In this document: positions 39,351 to 49,320 of the stretch, piece by piece
How the letters are laid out: the number at the start of each line of letters is the position of its first letter
Position numbering within the stretch: the stretch's first letter is position 1
The notes under the pieces: model-generated
The model's database searches: none
What the model saw: only the letters and a program-made list of their open reading frames with translations
What the model was told of the DNA's origin: nothing
Source: Planctomycetales bacterium
GTDB lineage: Bacteria > 4484-113
DNA length: 64,000 nucleotides
Direction of reading: 5' to 3'
NCBI GenBank assembly: GCA_030606285.1
Contig: JAUWGS010000003.1
Location: forward strand, 124,001 to 188,000
Program-made: the position numbers and the translations under genes

Positions 39351-39580
39351 TGCGTGCTACGTTCCGCCGTTTCCGCCAATCGAAAGTCTGTACATTCTGC
39401 GTCGAGCCGCAGCTTCCGATAGACTACAAAGTAGTCGCGCTGTTACAGAAATTCATAAGCGACCGGGGGAAGATCATGCCGCGCCGCCGCACCGGCGTCT
39501 GCGCGAAGCATCAGCGGATGCTGACACGGGCGATAAAGCACGCACGCTATATGGCGCTGCTCCCGTATACTAAACGCTAG
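39350..39580 (+). CDS. rpsR: 30S ribosomal protein S18 (cysteine-containing form)
   Basis: VCTFCVE...[50 protein letters not shown]. Confidence 0.93.
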   Translation: MRATFRRFRQSKVCTFCVEPQLPIDYKVVALLQKFISDRGKIMPRRRTGVCAKHQRMLTRAIKHARYMALLPYTKR

Positions 39581-39605
39581 CCGAAGGCTGAAAGGAGAGA
39601 ACGCG

Positions 39606-40223
39606 ATGGAGGTAATCCTGCTTGATGATGTTCTGGGCTTGGGTGAAGCGGGCGACATCGTCAAGGTAAAGGACGGCTATGGTCGCAACTACCTTATTCC
39701 CAAGAGGTTGGCGCAGCTCGCCACGCGCGATGGCCTGAACCGCATCGAGAGCATTCGCAGGGCGGGAGAAGCCCGGCGCATGAAGCTCGTTTCTGAAGTC
39801 AAGGATAAAATAGCCGCGGTTGACGGAAAGACTATAGCCGTGCCGATGAAGGTCGGCGGCGAGACCAAGATATTCGGCGCTGTGACCTCTTTGCTGCTTT
39901 CCGAGAAGATCAAGGAGCTGTTCGACCTGGAAATCGACCGGCGCTACATAGTGCTTGAAGAGCCCATCAGATACCTGGGCACATATGAGGTGAAGTTGAA
40001 AGCGGGCACAGAAGTTGAATCAACTGTGACAGTTGAAGTCCTGGATGAGAGTGCTCAGCCGGGGGCAGAGAAGGAGTCGCCGGAGCACAAGGAACCGCCA
40101 AAGCGTGAGGAAGAGCCCGCCGAGGCTGAATCGGAAGCTGAACAGCCGTCCGCCGGCGAAGAGAAAGCCGCAGCAGCCCTGGAAGACGAGGGCTCGCGTA
40201 TCGAAGAACAGCTCGGCGATTAG
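39606..40223 (+). CDS. rplI: 50S ribosomal protein L9 with acidic low-complexity C-terminal extension
   Basis: MEVILLDDVLGLGEAGDIVKVKDGYGRNYLIPKRLA. Confidence 0.94.
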   Translation: MEVILLDDVLGLGEAGDIVKVKDGYGRNYLIPKRLAQLATRDGLNRIESIRRAGEARRMKLVSEVKDKIAAVDGKTIAVPMKVGGETKIFGAVTSLLLSEKIKELFDLEIDRRYIVLEEPIRYLGTYEVKLKAGTEVESTVTVEVLDESAQPGAEKESPEHKEPPKREEEPAEAESEAEQPSAGEEKAAAALEDEGSRIEEQLGD

Positions 40224-41302
40224 TCGTCCTCGGAGCTGTCGCTTACGCTATTGCGGATCTGAAAGACCTCGGGTGATATAACCACGCGAAACCGCTGCGG
40301 TATCGTGACACGGACACCTTGATCTTCCTGAAAGACCGACACCGCCTGGGCGTACAGGCAGAAGTCCAAGCCTGTCACTTGGACATTGTCCTTCAGAATC
40401 AGCTCATTCGTACCGGCGGCCTTCTCAACGCTTTGTGCCGAGAAGGAAACGCGTTCCCCCTGCTCATCCAGGAGCCATCCTGACGCGGGTTCGCCTGCCG
40501 AACCGGACAGGCAGAGCATTCCATTCTCCGCCAGCGGCCTGCCTTCGGCAGTAAGCGCGAGACGCGCCTTGAGGTCAGGGCCGTAGAGCCCCAGCCTCTC
40601 CCCGTCTATCCTGACGGCGCTCGCAGCAAGGTGGAACACTTGAGGCATCCCTTCCTCCAGCCGTACGGCCAGATCCCTGCCGATAAGGCCCAGTTGGCCG
40701 CCTGAAAGTTTGTCAAGCGGTGGCGGGAGCAGCGCTGGGCTTATAGTCGCCGTGAAGTCGCCCGTCAGGGCGTGGACTCGCTGCTCGAAGTCTGATTCCA
40801 GCAAACCGCCTTGCAGTATAACGCCCTCATCCCATTGGGCTGTTATGTTACCCGTAAGCTCGGCTCGCAGCACGCGGTAGTTGGTCGGCTCCGCCCGGAA
40901 GCTGCCGCGGTCCGCTTTCAGCGTCACTCCCTCGGTGATATTCACCAGTTCGAGGCCGCCGTCCGCAACCACGTGTCCTGTGACAAGATCCACGGAACAC
41001 TTCACCGTGTTTAGCGCGTATTCGGGCGTGCGTAGTTGAACCGCACCGCTGAGCGTAACGGTTCGCTCAGCCGATTTATGTTCAATTCTCTCAGCCATGA
41101 GCGTCAACTCGCCGTAAGCAAGCTCCGCTCCTGTGAAGAGTGCCACATGCTGCCCCTCGCGAAAAACGATTCGCGCAGTAGCGGCGCGGGTGATTTCAAG
41201 ACGGGGTTGGCGCTCGCCGTCGGTGTCAGCCGACGGATGCGCCATTGGCAGCATGAGCGCGGCCACGATTGCCAGACATAGTGCGGGAACGCGAAGCCTC
41301 AC
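40220..41302 (-). CDS. OstA/LptA-like periplasmic protein
   Basis: Signal peptide; repeated beta-jellyroll-like segments (ELAYGELTLMAERIEHKSAERTVTLSGAVQLRTPEYALNTVKCSVDLVTGHVVADGGLELV). Confidence 0.65.
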   Translation of the reverse strand: MRLRVPALCLAIVAALMLPMAHPSADTDGERQPRLEITRAATARIVFREGQHVALFTGAELAYGELTLMAERIEHKSAERTVTLSGAVQLRTPEYALNTVKCSVDLVTGHVVADGGLELVNITEGVTLKADRGSFRAEPTNYRVLRAELTGNITAQWDEGVILQGGLLESDFEQRVHALTGDFTATISPALLPPPLDKLSGGQLGLIGRDLAVRLEEGMPQVFHLAASAVRIDGERLGLYGPDLKARLALTAEGRPLAENGMLCLSGSAGEPASGWLLDEQGERVSFSAQSVEKAAGTNELILKDNVQVTGLDFCLYAQAVSVFQEDQGVRVTIPQRFRVVISPEVFQIRNSVSDSSEDD

Positions 41303-41817
41303 GAGTACAGCAGGACCTCAGCATCCAGCGGGTAATGGTAATCGGCGGAATCCCGCAGTTCCTCTGCTGTGGAGCTGGGGAAGGAGTAGACCTCCACGCG
41401 CACTCCCAGCGCTTTTAACTTCTCCACCAGCGCCACGAAGTCGCCGTCGCCGCTTACGAGGGCGATGACGTCAACCTTTTGTGCCAGGTTGATCGCGTCG
41501 ATCGCCATCCCCATATCCCAATCGCCCTTGGTCGTCCCGTCAGGGCGCACCTTTAGTTTCTTGCTCTTGATCTCGACGCCGATGCTGAGCAGGAAGTCCT
41601 TGAACTTGCTCTGGTCAACCTCCGGTGATTGCACAATGTACGCGATGGCGCGCGTAGGTCGGCGCCCACGGATGGTCACTTTCAACAGCTCCGCGAAGTT
41701 CAGCTTCTTCTTGTAGATATTGAGCGCGGAGTAGAACATGTTTTGCACATCAATAAGTATGGCAATGCGCTGGTCTTCCAAAATGCCTATGTCCAGTGAT
41801 GGTTTTGTCTCATCCAT
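41299..41817 (-). CDS. NYN domain (LabA/DUF88) putative ribonuclease
   Basis: RIAILIDVQNMFYSALN...KGDWDMGMAIDAINLAQKVDVIALVSGDGDFVALVEKLKALGVRVEVYSF. Confidence 0.9.
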   Translation of the reverse strand: MDETKPSLDIGILEDQRIAILIDVQNMFYSALNIYKKKLNFAELLKVTIRGRRPTRAIAYIVQSPEVDQSKFKDFLLSIGVEIKSKKLKVRPDGTTKGDWDMGMAIDAINLAQKVDVIALVSGDGDFVALVEKLKALGVRVEVYSFPSSTAEELRDSADYHYPLDAEVLLYS

Positions 41818-41832
41818 TGGTTTCCTCCATTC

Positions 41833-43170
41833 CTATGTGACTTTATCTGACTGGTTTCTGAGTCGCTCCATCAGCGAGTCCTGCGCCGCTTTCAACTGGT
41901 AGTCGTTCGCCTGGAGGTGTCGCATTAGCTCATCTGTGACCGCAAGCAGATCTTCCTGCTTGTCGCGCATCTTCGCCTCCAGCCGGGAAAGCTCAGCATC
42001 TCGTTCCTTGTAGCTTTCGTAGTCGAGCACGATGTCAGGCTCCAGTCCAGTGCCTCCCAGGTCGTGCCCCAGCGGCGTGAGGTAGCGCCCGATGGTCAGC
42101 GCCAGCGCCACAGTGTCGTCATCCATCGGACTTACTTCCTGCACGACGCCTTTGCCAAAGGTCTGCTCGCCCACAAGCGTGGCAAGCTCGTGATCGCGCA
42201 ACGCGCCTGCAAGGACTTCTGAGGCGCTAGCGGTGTGCGGGCTCGTAAGGATCGCGATTGCGAAGTCGTACTTCTTCTTTTCGGGGTCGGCCATGTGCCG
42301 CTTGGGTGGTGCGTTTCGAGACTCCACACTCACTATCAGGCCGTCCTTGATAAAAAGGTCGGCAACGCCCACGGCCCCCAGCAGCAAGCCGCCGCTGTTG
42401 TTGCGCAGATCGATTATGAGCCGTTCGACGCCCCCATCGGCGAAGCCGGCGACGACTTCTTCGATTTCAGCCGGTGTGGTCTCACCGAATGTGGCGATAC
42501 GTATGTAGCCCGCGCCATCGTCCAGCAATCGGTGCTCGGTGACGGTACGGACGTCTACAAGATCGCGGGTAAGGACAAACTCCAAAGGCTCAAGCGTGTT
42601 TTCCCGAGTCACGACCATCGTCACTTCAGTGCCGACCTCCCCGCGAATGAGCGACGCGACTTCGTCCAGCAGCATGTCCCGAGTGCTCAGGCCGTCGACT
42701 TCGATGATCAGGTCGTTTTCGTGAACGCCCTCGGCGTCAGCGGGGCCATCGGGGAAAACCGTGACCATGACCGGGAACGGGCGGAACAGGTCGTAGCCGA
42801 TGAGTATCCCCACGCCTGCGTAGCTTCCCTCGGTGGTAGCCTTGAGGGAATGCCAGGTCTCAGGATCCAGGAAGCCCGAATAGGGATCCTCGTACGGTGG
42901 CCGGTGAAGCGCGTTCACCATCCCTTCTATCGCGCCGTATATAAGCGGCGAGTCGTCCTCGATGGGCGTCTGGTACTGAGTCATGATTATCGTCAGCGCC
43001 TGTCCGACAAGATTGAGCTTGGATTCGGCGCGCGGGCGGAACATGAAGTCCCACATGTTGTCCGAGCCTTTGGCGACGCTCACCTGGCCCATGACGTACG
43101 AGGTGAAAACCACCACAACGATGAGGACTCCCAGTAGTAGCTTCAGCAGTTTTCTATCATCCAGTTTCAT
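41833..43170 (-). CDS. S41 family C-terminal processing peptidase
   Basis: YSGFLDPETW, PDZ region, ERLIIDLRNNSGGLL, TSPHTASASEVLAGALRDH, GEQTFGKGVVQ. Confidence 0.93.
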   Translation of the reverse strand: MKLDDRKLLKLLLGVLIVVVVFTSYVMGQVSVAKGSDNMWDFMFRPRAESKLNLVGQALTIIMTQYQTPIEDDSPLIYGAIEGMVNALHRPPYEDPYSGFLDPETWHSLKATTEGSYAGVGILIGYDLFRPFPVMVTVFPDGPADAEGVHENDLIIEVDGLSTRDMLLDEVASLIRGEVGTEVTMVVTRENTLEPLEFVLTRDLVDVRTVTEHRLLDDGAGYIRIATFGETTPAEIEEVVAGFADGGVERLIIDLRNNSGGLLLGAVGVADLFIKDGLIVSVESRNAPPKRHMADPEKKKYDFAIAILTSPHTASASEVLAGALRDHELATLVGEQTFGKGVVQEVSPMDDDTVALALTIGRYLTPLGHDLGGTGLEPDIVLDYESYKERDAELSRLEAKMRDKQEDLLAVTDELMRHLQANDYQLKAAQDSLMERLRNQSDKVT

Positions 43171-43209
43171 TACTCGCTCCAGTAATCCGTTCCTTCATGC
43201 GATACAGCG

Positions 43210-44355
43210 TCACATAGCCGACATCGGGTCCACGGGATCTCCGTTTTTGCGAACTTCAAAATGAAGGTGGTTGCCGGTTGACGTGCCAGTGCTCCCCACG
43301 TAGGCGATAACCTGGCCGGCCTTGACTATATTCCCATTCGATACTGCAAAGCCGCTGCAATGGGCGTAAAGAGTCGCCAGACCGCCGCCGTGGTCAATCA
43401 TAACTGTATTCCCGTATCCTCCTCGCCGTCCAACGTAGACAACCTTCCCGTCTCCTCCTGCCTTGATCGGGGTTCGGTAAGGCGCAGCTATATCAATACC
43501 ACTGTGGAACCTCCGTCCCCCCCATACCGGATGAATGCGCCAACCGTAAGGGCTGGAGATGCGCCCGCTGCAGGGCTTTAAGAACTTGCTCGTCCACTTG
43601 CCGGTATATCCGCCTGTGAGCTCCCGTAGGAACTTGGTGATTTTTTTGCTCTCTTCTTCCAGCTCCCGGATCTGCTTCTCGGCCAGTACCTTATCGCGGG
43701 AAATAGCGCGCAACAGGGCGGATTTCTCCTCGCGGACGCGGCTTATCTCGAGATTCTGCTCCTGCAGCTTGTCGCGGTCTGATGCGATTTCCGTGATGGT
43801 TGATTCCATCTCCAGCTTGCTCTGGGTGACCTCTTCTTTCTTGGCCCAGACGCTGTCGTAGAGCTCCTGGTCTTTCTCGAAGATAAGGTTGAGGTAAAAC
43901 GCCCGGTTTATGAACTCGCGGAAGTCCTTAGCGTTGAATAGCAGGTCGAGGTATGTAAGCTCCCCCTGCATATAGATGTTAGTCACGCGCTCGGCGACCA
44001 GTTGCTTGCGCCGTTCGAGTTCAGCCTTGACCTCGACGAGCTCTTCCTTGATTGTCTCGAGCTCCTCCTGCTTCACCTTGAGGTCGTGATTGAGCTGCTG
44101 TAGGCTGAGATCGAGGTCCGCTGCCTGCGTATCGAGTTCCTGCATCTGACCGGAAAGAGAGCCTTCGTCGCGGCGCAACTGGCGTATCCTGCTCTCAATC
44201 CGCTTCTTCTGGCTCCGGATTTCGCTCTGCCGCTGCTTGGCGCTGCTGGAGGTGTGCGACGAAGCGGCTCCCAGCGGAGAGCTGGCAAGAGTGGAAGTCA
44301 GAACCATAACCAGCAAGCCCGCCAGAAGCTTCTTGCCGATGGATGCTGTCATCAC
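43210..44355 (-). CDS. M23 family peptidase with N-terminal coiled coil (EnvC-like murein hydrolase activator)
   Basis: Coiled coil; ISSPYGWRIHPVWGGRRFHSGIDIAAPYRTPIKAGGDGKVV...HGGGLATLYAHCSGF...GNHLHFEVRKNGDPVDP. Confidence 0.93.
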   Translation of the reverse strand: MMTASIGKKLLAGLLVMVLTSTLASSPLGAASSHTSSSAKQRQSEIRSQKKRIESRIRQLRRDEGSLSGQMQELDTQAADLDLSLQQLNHDLKVKQEELETIKEELVEVKAELERRKQLVAERVTNIYMQGELTYLDLLFNAKDFREFINRAFYLNLIFEKDQELYDSVWAKKEEVTQSKLEMESTITEIASDRDKLQEQNLEISRVREEKSALLRAISRDKVLAEKQIRELEEESKKITKFLRELTGGYTGKWTSKFLKPCSGRISSPYGWRIHPVWGGRRFHSGIDIAAPYRTPIKAGGDGKVVYVGRRGGYGNTVMIDHGGGLATLYAHCSGFAVSNGNIVKAGQVIAYVGSTGTSTGNHLHFEVRKNGDPVDPMSAM

Positions 44356-45281
44356 ACGGCCTCCATTCTCCGCATTTCTTCGATACGGCGCATTTCGGTG
44401 CTGAGGAAGCGATTGGACGCGGTCAGGCTGCTTATTACTCCGATGAGCAAGCCGACGGCCACGGTGCCAAGCACCAGCAGTCCGAACATCATCCGTACAT
44501 CCACTATGGTCGGAAGGAATATCTCAAGCGTGGCCAGCAGCGAGTATACGGCTTCTCCTATAAGGTAGATAATGAGCACGGCCGCCAGTGCGCCGAGGAC
44601 TCCGAAGAACGCGCCCTCAATGATGAACGGCCAGCGGATGAACCAGTTAGTCGCTCCGACAAGCTGCATGATACGGATTTCCCTGCGGCGGCTGTAGATA
44701 GACATCCCGATGATGTTGTTTATGGACGAGAACGTGGCGGAAAGCAGCAGTAGCATTGTTAGTGCGAACACGATTTGCACGCCCACGAGCACTTTCATCA
44801 AGGAGGTTACTTCCTTGCGCCCGTAACGTACCTGCCACATCCCGTCTATCGCCTCCAGTTGCAGCGCCAGTTCCTCAATCTTGGCTACATCGGTTGGGCG
44901 CAGAACGTAAGTCGGCGGAAGCGGGTTGTACTCGAGGATGTCTTCAACGCTGATGTGGTAGCTCTCGGAAAACTTCTTCAGTGCGTCTTCCCGGCTGATG
45001 TATTGCAGCTCCTTGACGTTGGGTATATCGCGCAGCATCTTGTCGATTTCCACGTATCGCTCGGCAGGCAGGTCGGTTTGCAGGAAAGCGTAGACCTCCA
45101 CCATATTGCGCAGCGAGAATAAAAACGCTCCGATAAACACCATGAGCATTATGAAGAAGCCGAGCACCATAAGGGAGATGATGACCTGCAAGCCGTGCGT
45201 TATGGCGACGAACGGGCTTCGGCGGAGGTTCTCGGCGAACTCCTTGAAGAAAAACCGAATGCCGGAAAAGCTAGTAACCAC
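44352..45281 (-). CDS. ftsX: Cell division protein FtsX (permease-like)
   Basis: Four TM segments, large extracellular loop, downstream of FtsE. Confidence 0.9.
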   Translation of the reverse strand: MVTSFSGIRFFFKEFAENLRRSPFVAITHGLQVIISLMVLGFFIMLMVFIGAFLFSLRNMVEVYAFLQTDLPAERYVEIDKMLRDIPNVKELQYISREDALKKFSESYHISVEDILEYNPLPPTYVLRPTDVAKIEELALQLEAIDGMWQVRYGRKEVTSLMKVLVGVQIVFALTMLLLLSATFSSINNIIGMSIYSRRREIRIMQLVGATNWFIRWPFIIEGAFFGVLGALAAVLIIYLIGEAVYSLLATLEIFLPTIVDVRMMFGLLVLGTVAVGLLIGVISSLTASNRFLSTEMRRIEEMRRMEAV

Positions 45282-45945
45282 CTTCGTGCCTGTCAGAGGT
45301 TATTTTGCCATGCTCCAGTCGGACGGTTCGGGTGCGGAATTGGTTCACGATGTTCTCGTCGTGCGTGGCAACAATAAGCGTTGTGCCGCGCACATTCACC
45401 CGCTGCAGGAGCTCAACGATGTCGATGCTGGTTTCCGGATCAAGGTTGCCGGTCGGCTCGTCCGCGAGAAGAATATCGGGCTTGTTCACCAGCGCGCGGG
45501 CGATGCAAACGCGTTGCTGTTCGCCCCCCGAAAGCTCGTCTGGAAAGGACTTCAGCTTGCGTGAAAGCCCAACCCATTCGAGCACTTCCGGTACGCGCTG
45601 CCGCAGCACCTTCATAGGCGCGCCGCGCACTTCCAGCGCGTACGACACGTTACCGTAGACGGTCTTCTGGGGAAGCAGCAGGAAATCCTGGAAGATGACG
45701 CCGATGCGCCGGCGAAGGTAGGGAATCTCGCGCGAGAGCATCTTCGTCAGGTCCTTCTTGAACACAAAGACCTTCCCGCTCTGCGGCACGATCTCGCGGT
45801 AGACGCACCTCAGCAGCGAACTCTTGCCGCCTCCGGTGCTGCCAACGAGGAAGATAAACTCCTGCTTCTGGATGTGCAGGTCAATGCCGCGCAACGCCGG
45901 CGTGCTCGTGGAGTAGGCCATATGTACGTCAACGAACTTGATCAT
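45271..45945 (-). CDS. ftsE: Cell division ATP-binding protein FtsE
   Basis: MIKFVDVHMAYSTSTPALRGIDL, GSTGGGKSSLLR Walker [30 protein letters not shown]. Confidence 0.92.
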   Translation of the reverse strand: MIKFVDVHMAYSTSTPALRGIDLHIQKQEFIFLVGSTGGGKSSLLRCVYREIVPQSGKVFVFKKDLTKMLSREIPYLRRRIGVIFQDFLLLPQKTVYGNVSYALEVRGAPMKVLRQRVPEVLEWVGLSRKLKSFPDELSGGEQQRVCIARALVNKPDILLADEPTGNLDPETSIDIVELLQRVNVRGTTLIVATHDENIVNQFRTRTVRLEHGKITSDRHEGGY

Positions 45946-46730
45946 GCGGTCTGCCGTCCGGAGAGCTTTGCGGTGAGCACCATCCAGAAAAAAGAGGGGA
46001 TGAATCCGAGCCGTCGCCAGCGTCGCACGTCCACCATGGCGCGATGCAGCCACTCCAACCCCAGGGACTGCATCCATCTTGCGGCGCGCCTGCGGTATCC
46101 CGCCCACACGTCAAAACTGCCGCCGATGCCCATCATAAGCATGCACGGAAGGCGCTTCCGCGTACGGGCGATGAAGTACTCCTGCCCCGGCGAACCCATT
46201 CCCACAAGCAGTATCTTGGCGCCGCTCTCGATGATGTCCTGGATTACCTTCTCTTCCTGGCCCTGGAAGTACCCGTGATGGCTGCCGACGATTCGAAGGC
46301 GCGGGTAGTGGGCCTCCACGCGCTGGCGGGCCGCGGCGATGACATTCGGTCGTGCGCCAAGCAGGTAGACGGATCGGTCTGCCAGTTCCGCTGCGCGTAA
46401 AACTCCTTCGGCAAGGTCGATGCCGGGGAGACGGGGCAGTCGCTTGCGGCGCAGGAACCTCGCGGCCCAGACAACGCCCACGCCGTCGGGCAAGATGATA
46501 TCGGCGCTGCGCAGGATCTCCATAAACTGGGGGTCCTTGCGTGCGTTCACGACCATCTCGGAGTTCAGGGTAACGATATGCGTGCTGAGACCCTCGGCCA
46601 TCCGGTCACCGATGGCAATGAGCGCCTTTTGTCTGCTCCCGACGAACACCGGGAGCCCGAGTACATCAAGCGATTCCGCCAACAGGCGTATCTTATCACT
46701 CAGGATTGTGATTTGCGAATGAGTAGCCAT
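45942..46730 (-). CDS. WecG/TagA/CpsF family glycosyltransferase
   Basis: HIVTLNSEMVVNARKDPQFMEILRSADIILPDGVGVVWAAR...VYLLGARPNV...LLVGMGSPGQEYFIAR. Confidence 0.9.
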   Translation of the reverse strand: MATHSQITILSDKIRLLAESLDVLGLPVFVGSRQKALIAIGDRMAEGLSTHIVTLNSEMVVNARKDPQFMEILRSADIILPDGVGVVWAARFLRRKRLPRLPGIDLAEGVLRAAELADRSVYLLGARPNVIAAARQRVEAHYPRLRIVGSHHGYFQGQEEKVIQDIIESGAKILLVGMGSPGQEYFIARTRKRLPCMLMMGIGGSFDVWAGYRRRAARWMQSLGLEWLHRAMVDVRRWRRLGFIPSFFWMVLTAKLSGRQTA

Positions 46731-46769
46731 ACTTGCAGTGTCTCGGGGTGATGGATTCAGCGTGTCACG

Positions 46770-47585
46770 TTACAGCGTGCTCAGGAGCGTAAACGCCGCT
46801 AAAATTAACAGATAGACGCCGAACCACCGCAGCTTTGCGCGCTGAAGAAGCATCAAAAGAAGGTGAATTGCCGCAATGCCGCTCGCGAGTGCCGCCAGGC
46901 AGCCCAGGAGCAATGGACCAATGAGTTCTCTGGGGAACGCAAGTTCTCCAGTCCCGACCTGAAAGAGCTCGTACGCCATCGCCACAATCGCTGCTGGTAT
47001 GAACAGCAGGAAGGAAAACCGCGCCGCCTCCTCACGCTTCAGCCCCAGGAGCACTCCCATGAAGATAGTGGTGCCGCTCCGCGAGATACCCGGCAGCGCC
47101 GCGACGCCCTGTATCAGCCCGATGACTATGGTCGGAAGCCAACCCAGGCGTGTGACCTCGCTTACACGTGCACGCGGCGAGCGGAGCAGGGCGTCAATAG
47201 CGAACATCACTACTGCGGTTGCGGTAAATGTAATCACCAGGAGCTGCATCGCCGCGCGTCCCTCAGTGAGAGCCTCCAGCAGGTGCCGGAAAGGGTAGAT
47301 AAGCGCAAGCGTGGTTACCGTGGCGAGCCCGAGATAGAAAAGGTAGACGCCACGAAGCGCTATCCTTTCGCGGCGTACCAGGAAAAGCGCGGCCAGATCG
47401 TGGCGGAAGTATATCAGCACCGCAATCAGCGTTGCCATGTGCAGGGACACTTCCGTCAGTACCCCGGGGGGATCGAAGCGGGTCAGATTCTGCACCAGCA
47501 CGAGGTGTCCCGATGAGCTGACTGGCAGAAATTCGGTCAGGCCCTGTACTATGCCCAGTAAAAGTAGGTGGACATAAGAGACCAC
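46770..47585 (-). CDS. uppP: Undecaprenyl-diphosphatase UppP/BacA
   Basis: LLGIVQGLTEFLPVSSSGHLVLVQ; GLIQGVAALPGISRSGTTIFMG. Confidence 0.95.
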   Translation of the reverse strand: MVSYVHLLLLGIVQGLTEFLPVSSSGHLVLVQNLTRFDPPGVLTEVSLHMATLIAVLIYFRHDLAALFLVRRERIALRGVYLFYLGLATVTTLALIYPFRHLLEALTEGRAAMQLLVITFTATAVVMFAIDALLRSPRARVSEVTRLGWLPTIVIGLIQGVAALPGISRSGTTIFMGVLLGLKREEAARFSFLLFIPAAIVAMAYELFQVGTGELAFPRELIGPLLLGCLAALASGIAAIHLLLMLLQRAKLRWFGVYLLILAAFTLLSTL

Positions 47586-49306
47586 TAGCCGCCCCTGCCG
47601 CCCGGCGCTTTCTTGCCCGGTTCTTCTGGTCGCAGGTGCAGCACGGTTCCGACGATGGTCGGGTTGAGTCCCAGCTTGCGGAAGATGTGCCGCTGGAGCG
47701 CGTTTGCCAGGTTGTTGCGCAGCTGCAACTGGTGGGCTTGGCCCCTCAGGCGGTTATGGAACAACGACTCGGACAGCACCTGGCGCAATTCCTCGTAGAG
47801 TTCAGGATTCTGGCGCTCTTGCAGGAAGCCGCGCGACTTTAGAATCGGCCCGCTGAGAATGTGGTCGCCCGACTCGTCAAGAACGAGAGTGTAGAGCACC
47901 AGTCCGTCCTCGGCCAGCATTGACCGCTCGTTCAGGATGCGCGAGCTCACGCTGCCCACCGACAGGCCGTCGATGAAGATTTCTCCCGCTTTCACCTTCT
48001 CTGTCATCTCGTAACCGCTCTCGTCCATTGCCAGGACATCGCCCACGCCCATGATGATTACATCCTGAGGCTTGTGGTCCCAGTCCTCCACCAGCTTGCG
48101 GAATAGCATCTGATGGCGGAACTGCGAATGTACCGGCACAACGTAGCGCGGCTTAACCGCCTCGAAGAGCATCTTTATCTCTTCGCGAGAGGCGTGTCCG
48201 GAGACGTGGACTCCCGCTTCCAGACCGTATACGACTTCGGCGCCGAGTTTAAACAGGTCGTTAATGACAGTGTAGATGTAGGTCTCGTTGCCGGGGATCG
48301 GGCTGGCGGAGAATATGACTAGATCGTCGTCGTGAATACTCACGAAACGGTGCTCGTCACGAGAGATTTGCGAGAGCGCCGCCATCGGCTCGCCCTGGCT
48401 GCCTGTAGCCAGAACGGTGACCTTGCGCGGCGGGAAGTTGTTGAGTTCATCCGGGTGAATAAGGATGTTCTCCGGCACGCGCAGGTAGCCCTGAGAGCGT
48501 GCCATCTCGACGTTCTTGAGCATGGTGCGACCGGCAAGGAACACTCTGCGCCCGAACTCCTCGGCCAGGTCCAACACTTGTTGGATGCGGTGGATGTTGC
48601 TAGCAAAGGTGGTGACAAAGATGCGGCCTTTGTGCGTGTTGAAATGCTCCGCGAGAGCCGGGCCGACTTCGGCTTCCGAGCCGGTCCACCCGGGGCGCTC
48701 GATGTTCGTGGTATCGACCATCAGGGCGAGGATTTCGTGCTCCTGGCAGGCTGCTTCGATACCCTCTATGTCGGTTGGCAGATTGTCAATAGGGCTGCGA
48801 TCCAGCTTGAAATCGCCTGAATGAACGATGGTGCCCGCAGGAGTGTGGATGGCCAGCGCCAACCCGTCAGGGATGGAGTGTGCGACGTGGTATGTGTCGA
48901 CCTGTAGCTTATCATCGATATCAATGCGGTCGCCCGCTTCAATCTCGTGGAACGGGATATCCACGTCTGGAAGCGTGAATTCGCTCAGTTTTGAGCGCAC
49001 CAGCCCCAAAGTTAGCGTCGTCCCGTAGATCGCAGGTGGCACCATATCCTGCAGCAGGTATGGCAGAGCCCCGATGTGATCCTCGTGGCCGTGAGTCAGG
49101 ATGACCGCCTTCAGTTTATGGCGGTTGCGCAGCAAGTAGGTGAAGTCAGGGATTACGAGATCGACCCCGAGCATGTGCGCATCGGGGAAACTCAGCCCGC
49201 AGTCGATGAGCACTGCGCTGTTGCCGTACTCGATGACGTTGCAGTTCTTGCCTATCTCCCCGATCCCGCCCAGGCAAACCAGTCGTATTTTCTTGTTCTT
49301 CCCCAT
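47585..49306 (-). CDS. rnj: Ribonuclease J
   Basis: CLGGIGEIGKNCNVIEYGN, LTHGHEDHIGALPYLL, HSIPDGLALAIHTPAGTIVHSGDFKLD. Confidence 0.93.
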   Translation of the reverse strand: MGKNKKIRLVCLGGIGEIGKNCNVIEYGNSAVLIDCGLSFPDAHMLGVDLVIPDFTYLLRNRHKLKAVILTHGHEDHIGALPYLLQDMVPPAIYGTTLTLGLVRSKLSEFTLPDVDIPFHEIEAGDRIDIDDKLQVDTYHVAHSIPDGLALAIHTPAGTIVHSGDFKLDRSPIDNLPTDIEGIEAACQEHEILALMVDTTNIERPGWTGSEAEVGPALAEHFNTHKGRIFVTTFASNIHRIQQVLDLAEEFGRRVFLAGRTMLKNVEMARSQGYLRVPENILIHPDELNNFPPRKVTVLATGSQGEPMAALSQISRDEHRFVSIHDDDLVIFSASPIPGNETYIYTVINDLFKLGAEVVYGLEAGVHVSGHASREEIKMLFEAVKPRYVVPVHSQFRHQMLFRKLVEDWDHKPQDVIIMGVGDVLAMDESGYEMTEKVKAGEIFIDGLSVGSVSSRILNERSMLAEDGLVLYTLVLDESGDHILSGPILKSRGFLQERQNPELYEELRQVLSESLFHNRLRGQAHQLQLRNNLANALQRHIFRKLGLNPTIVGTVLHLRPEEPGKKAPGGRGG

Positions 49307-49320
49307 TGCGTCAGAGTGTA

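Noticed and set aside
42235-43137. 300-aa plus-strand ORF
   Set aside because: Lies wholly antisense to the well-supported S41 peptidase gene; His/Arg/Val-rich mirror translation.
46863-47516. 217-aa plus-strand ORF
   Set aside because: Antisense to uppP, with low-complexity polar composition and no SD.
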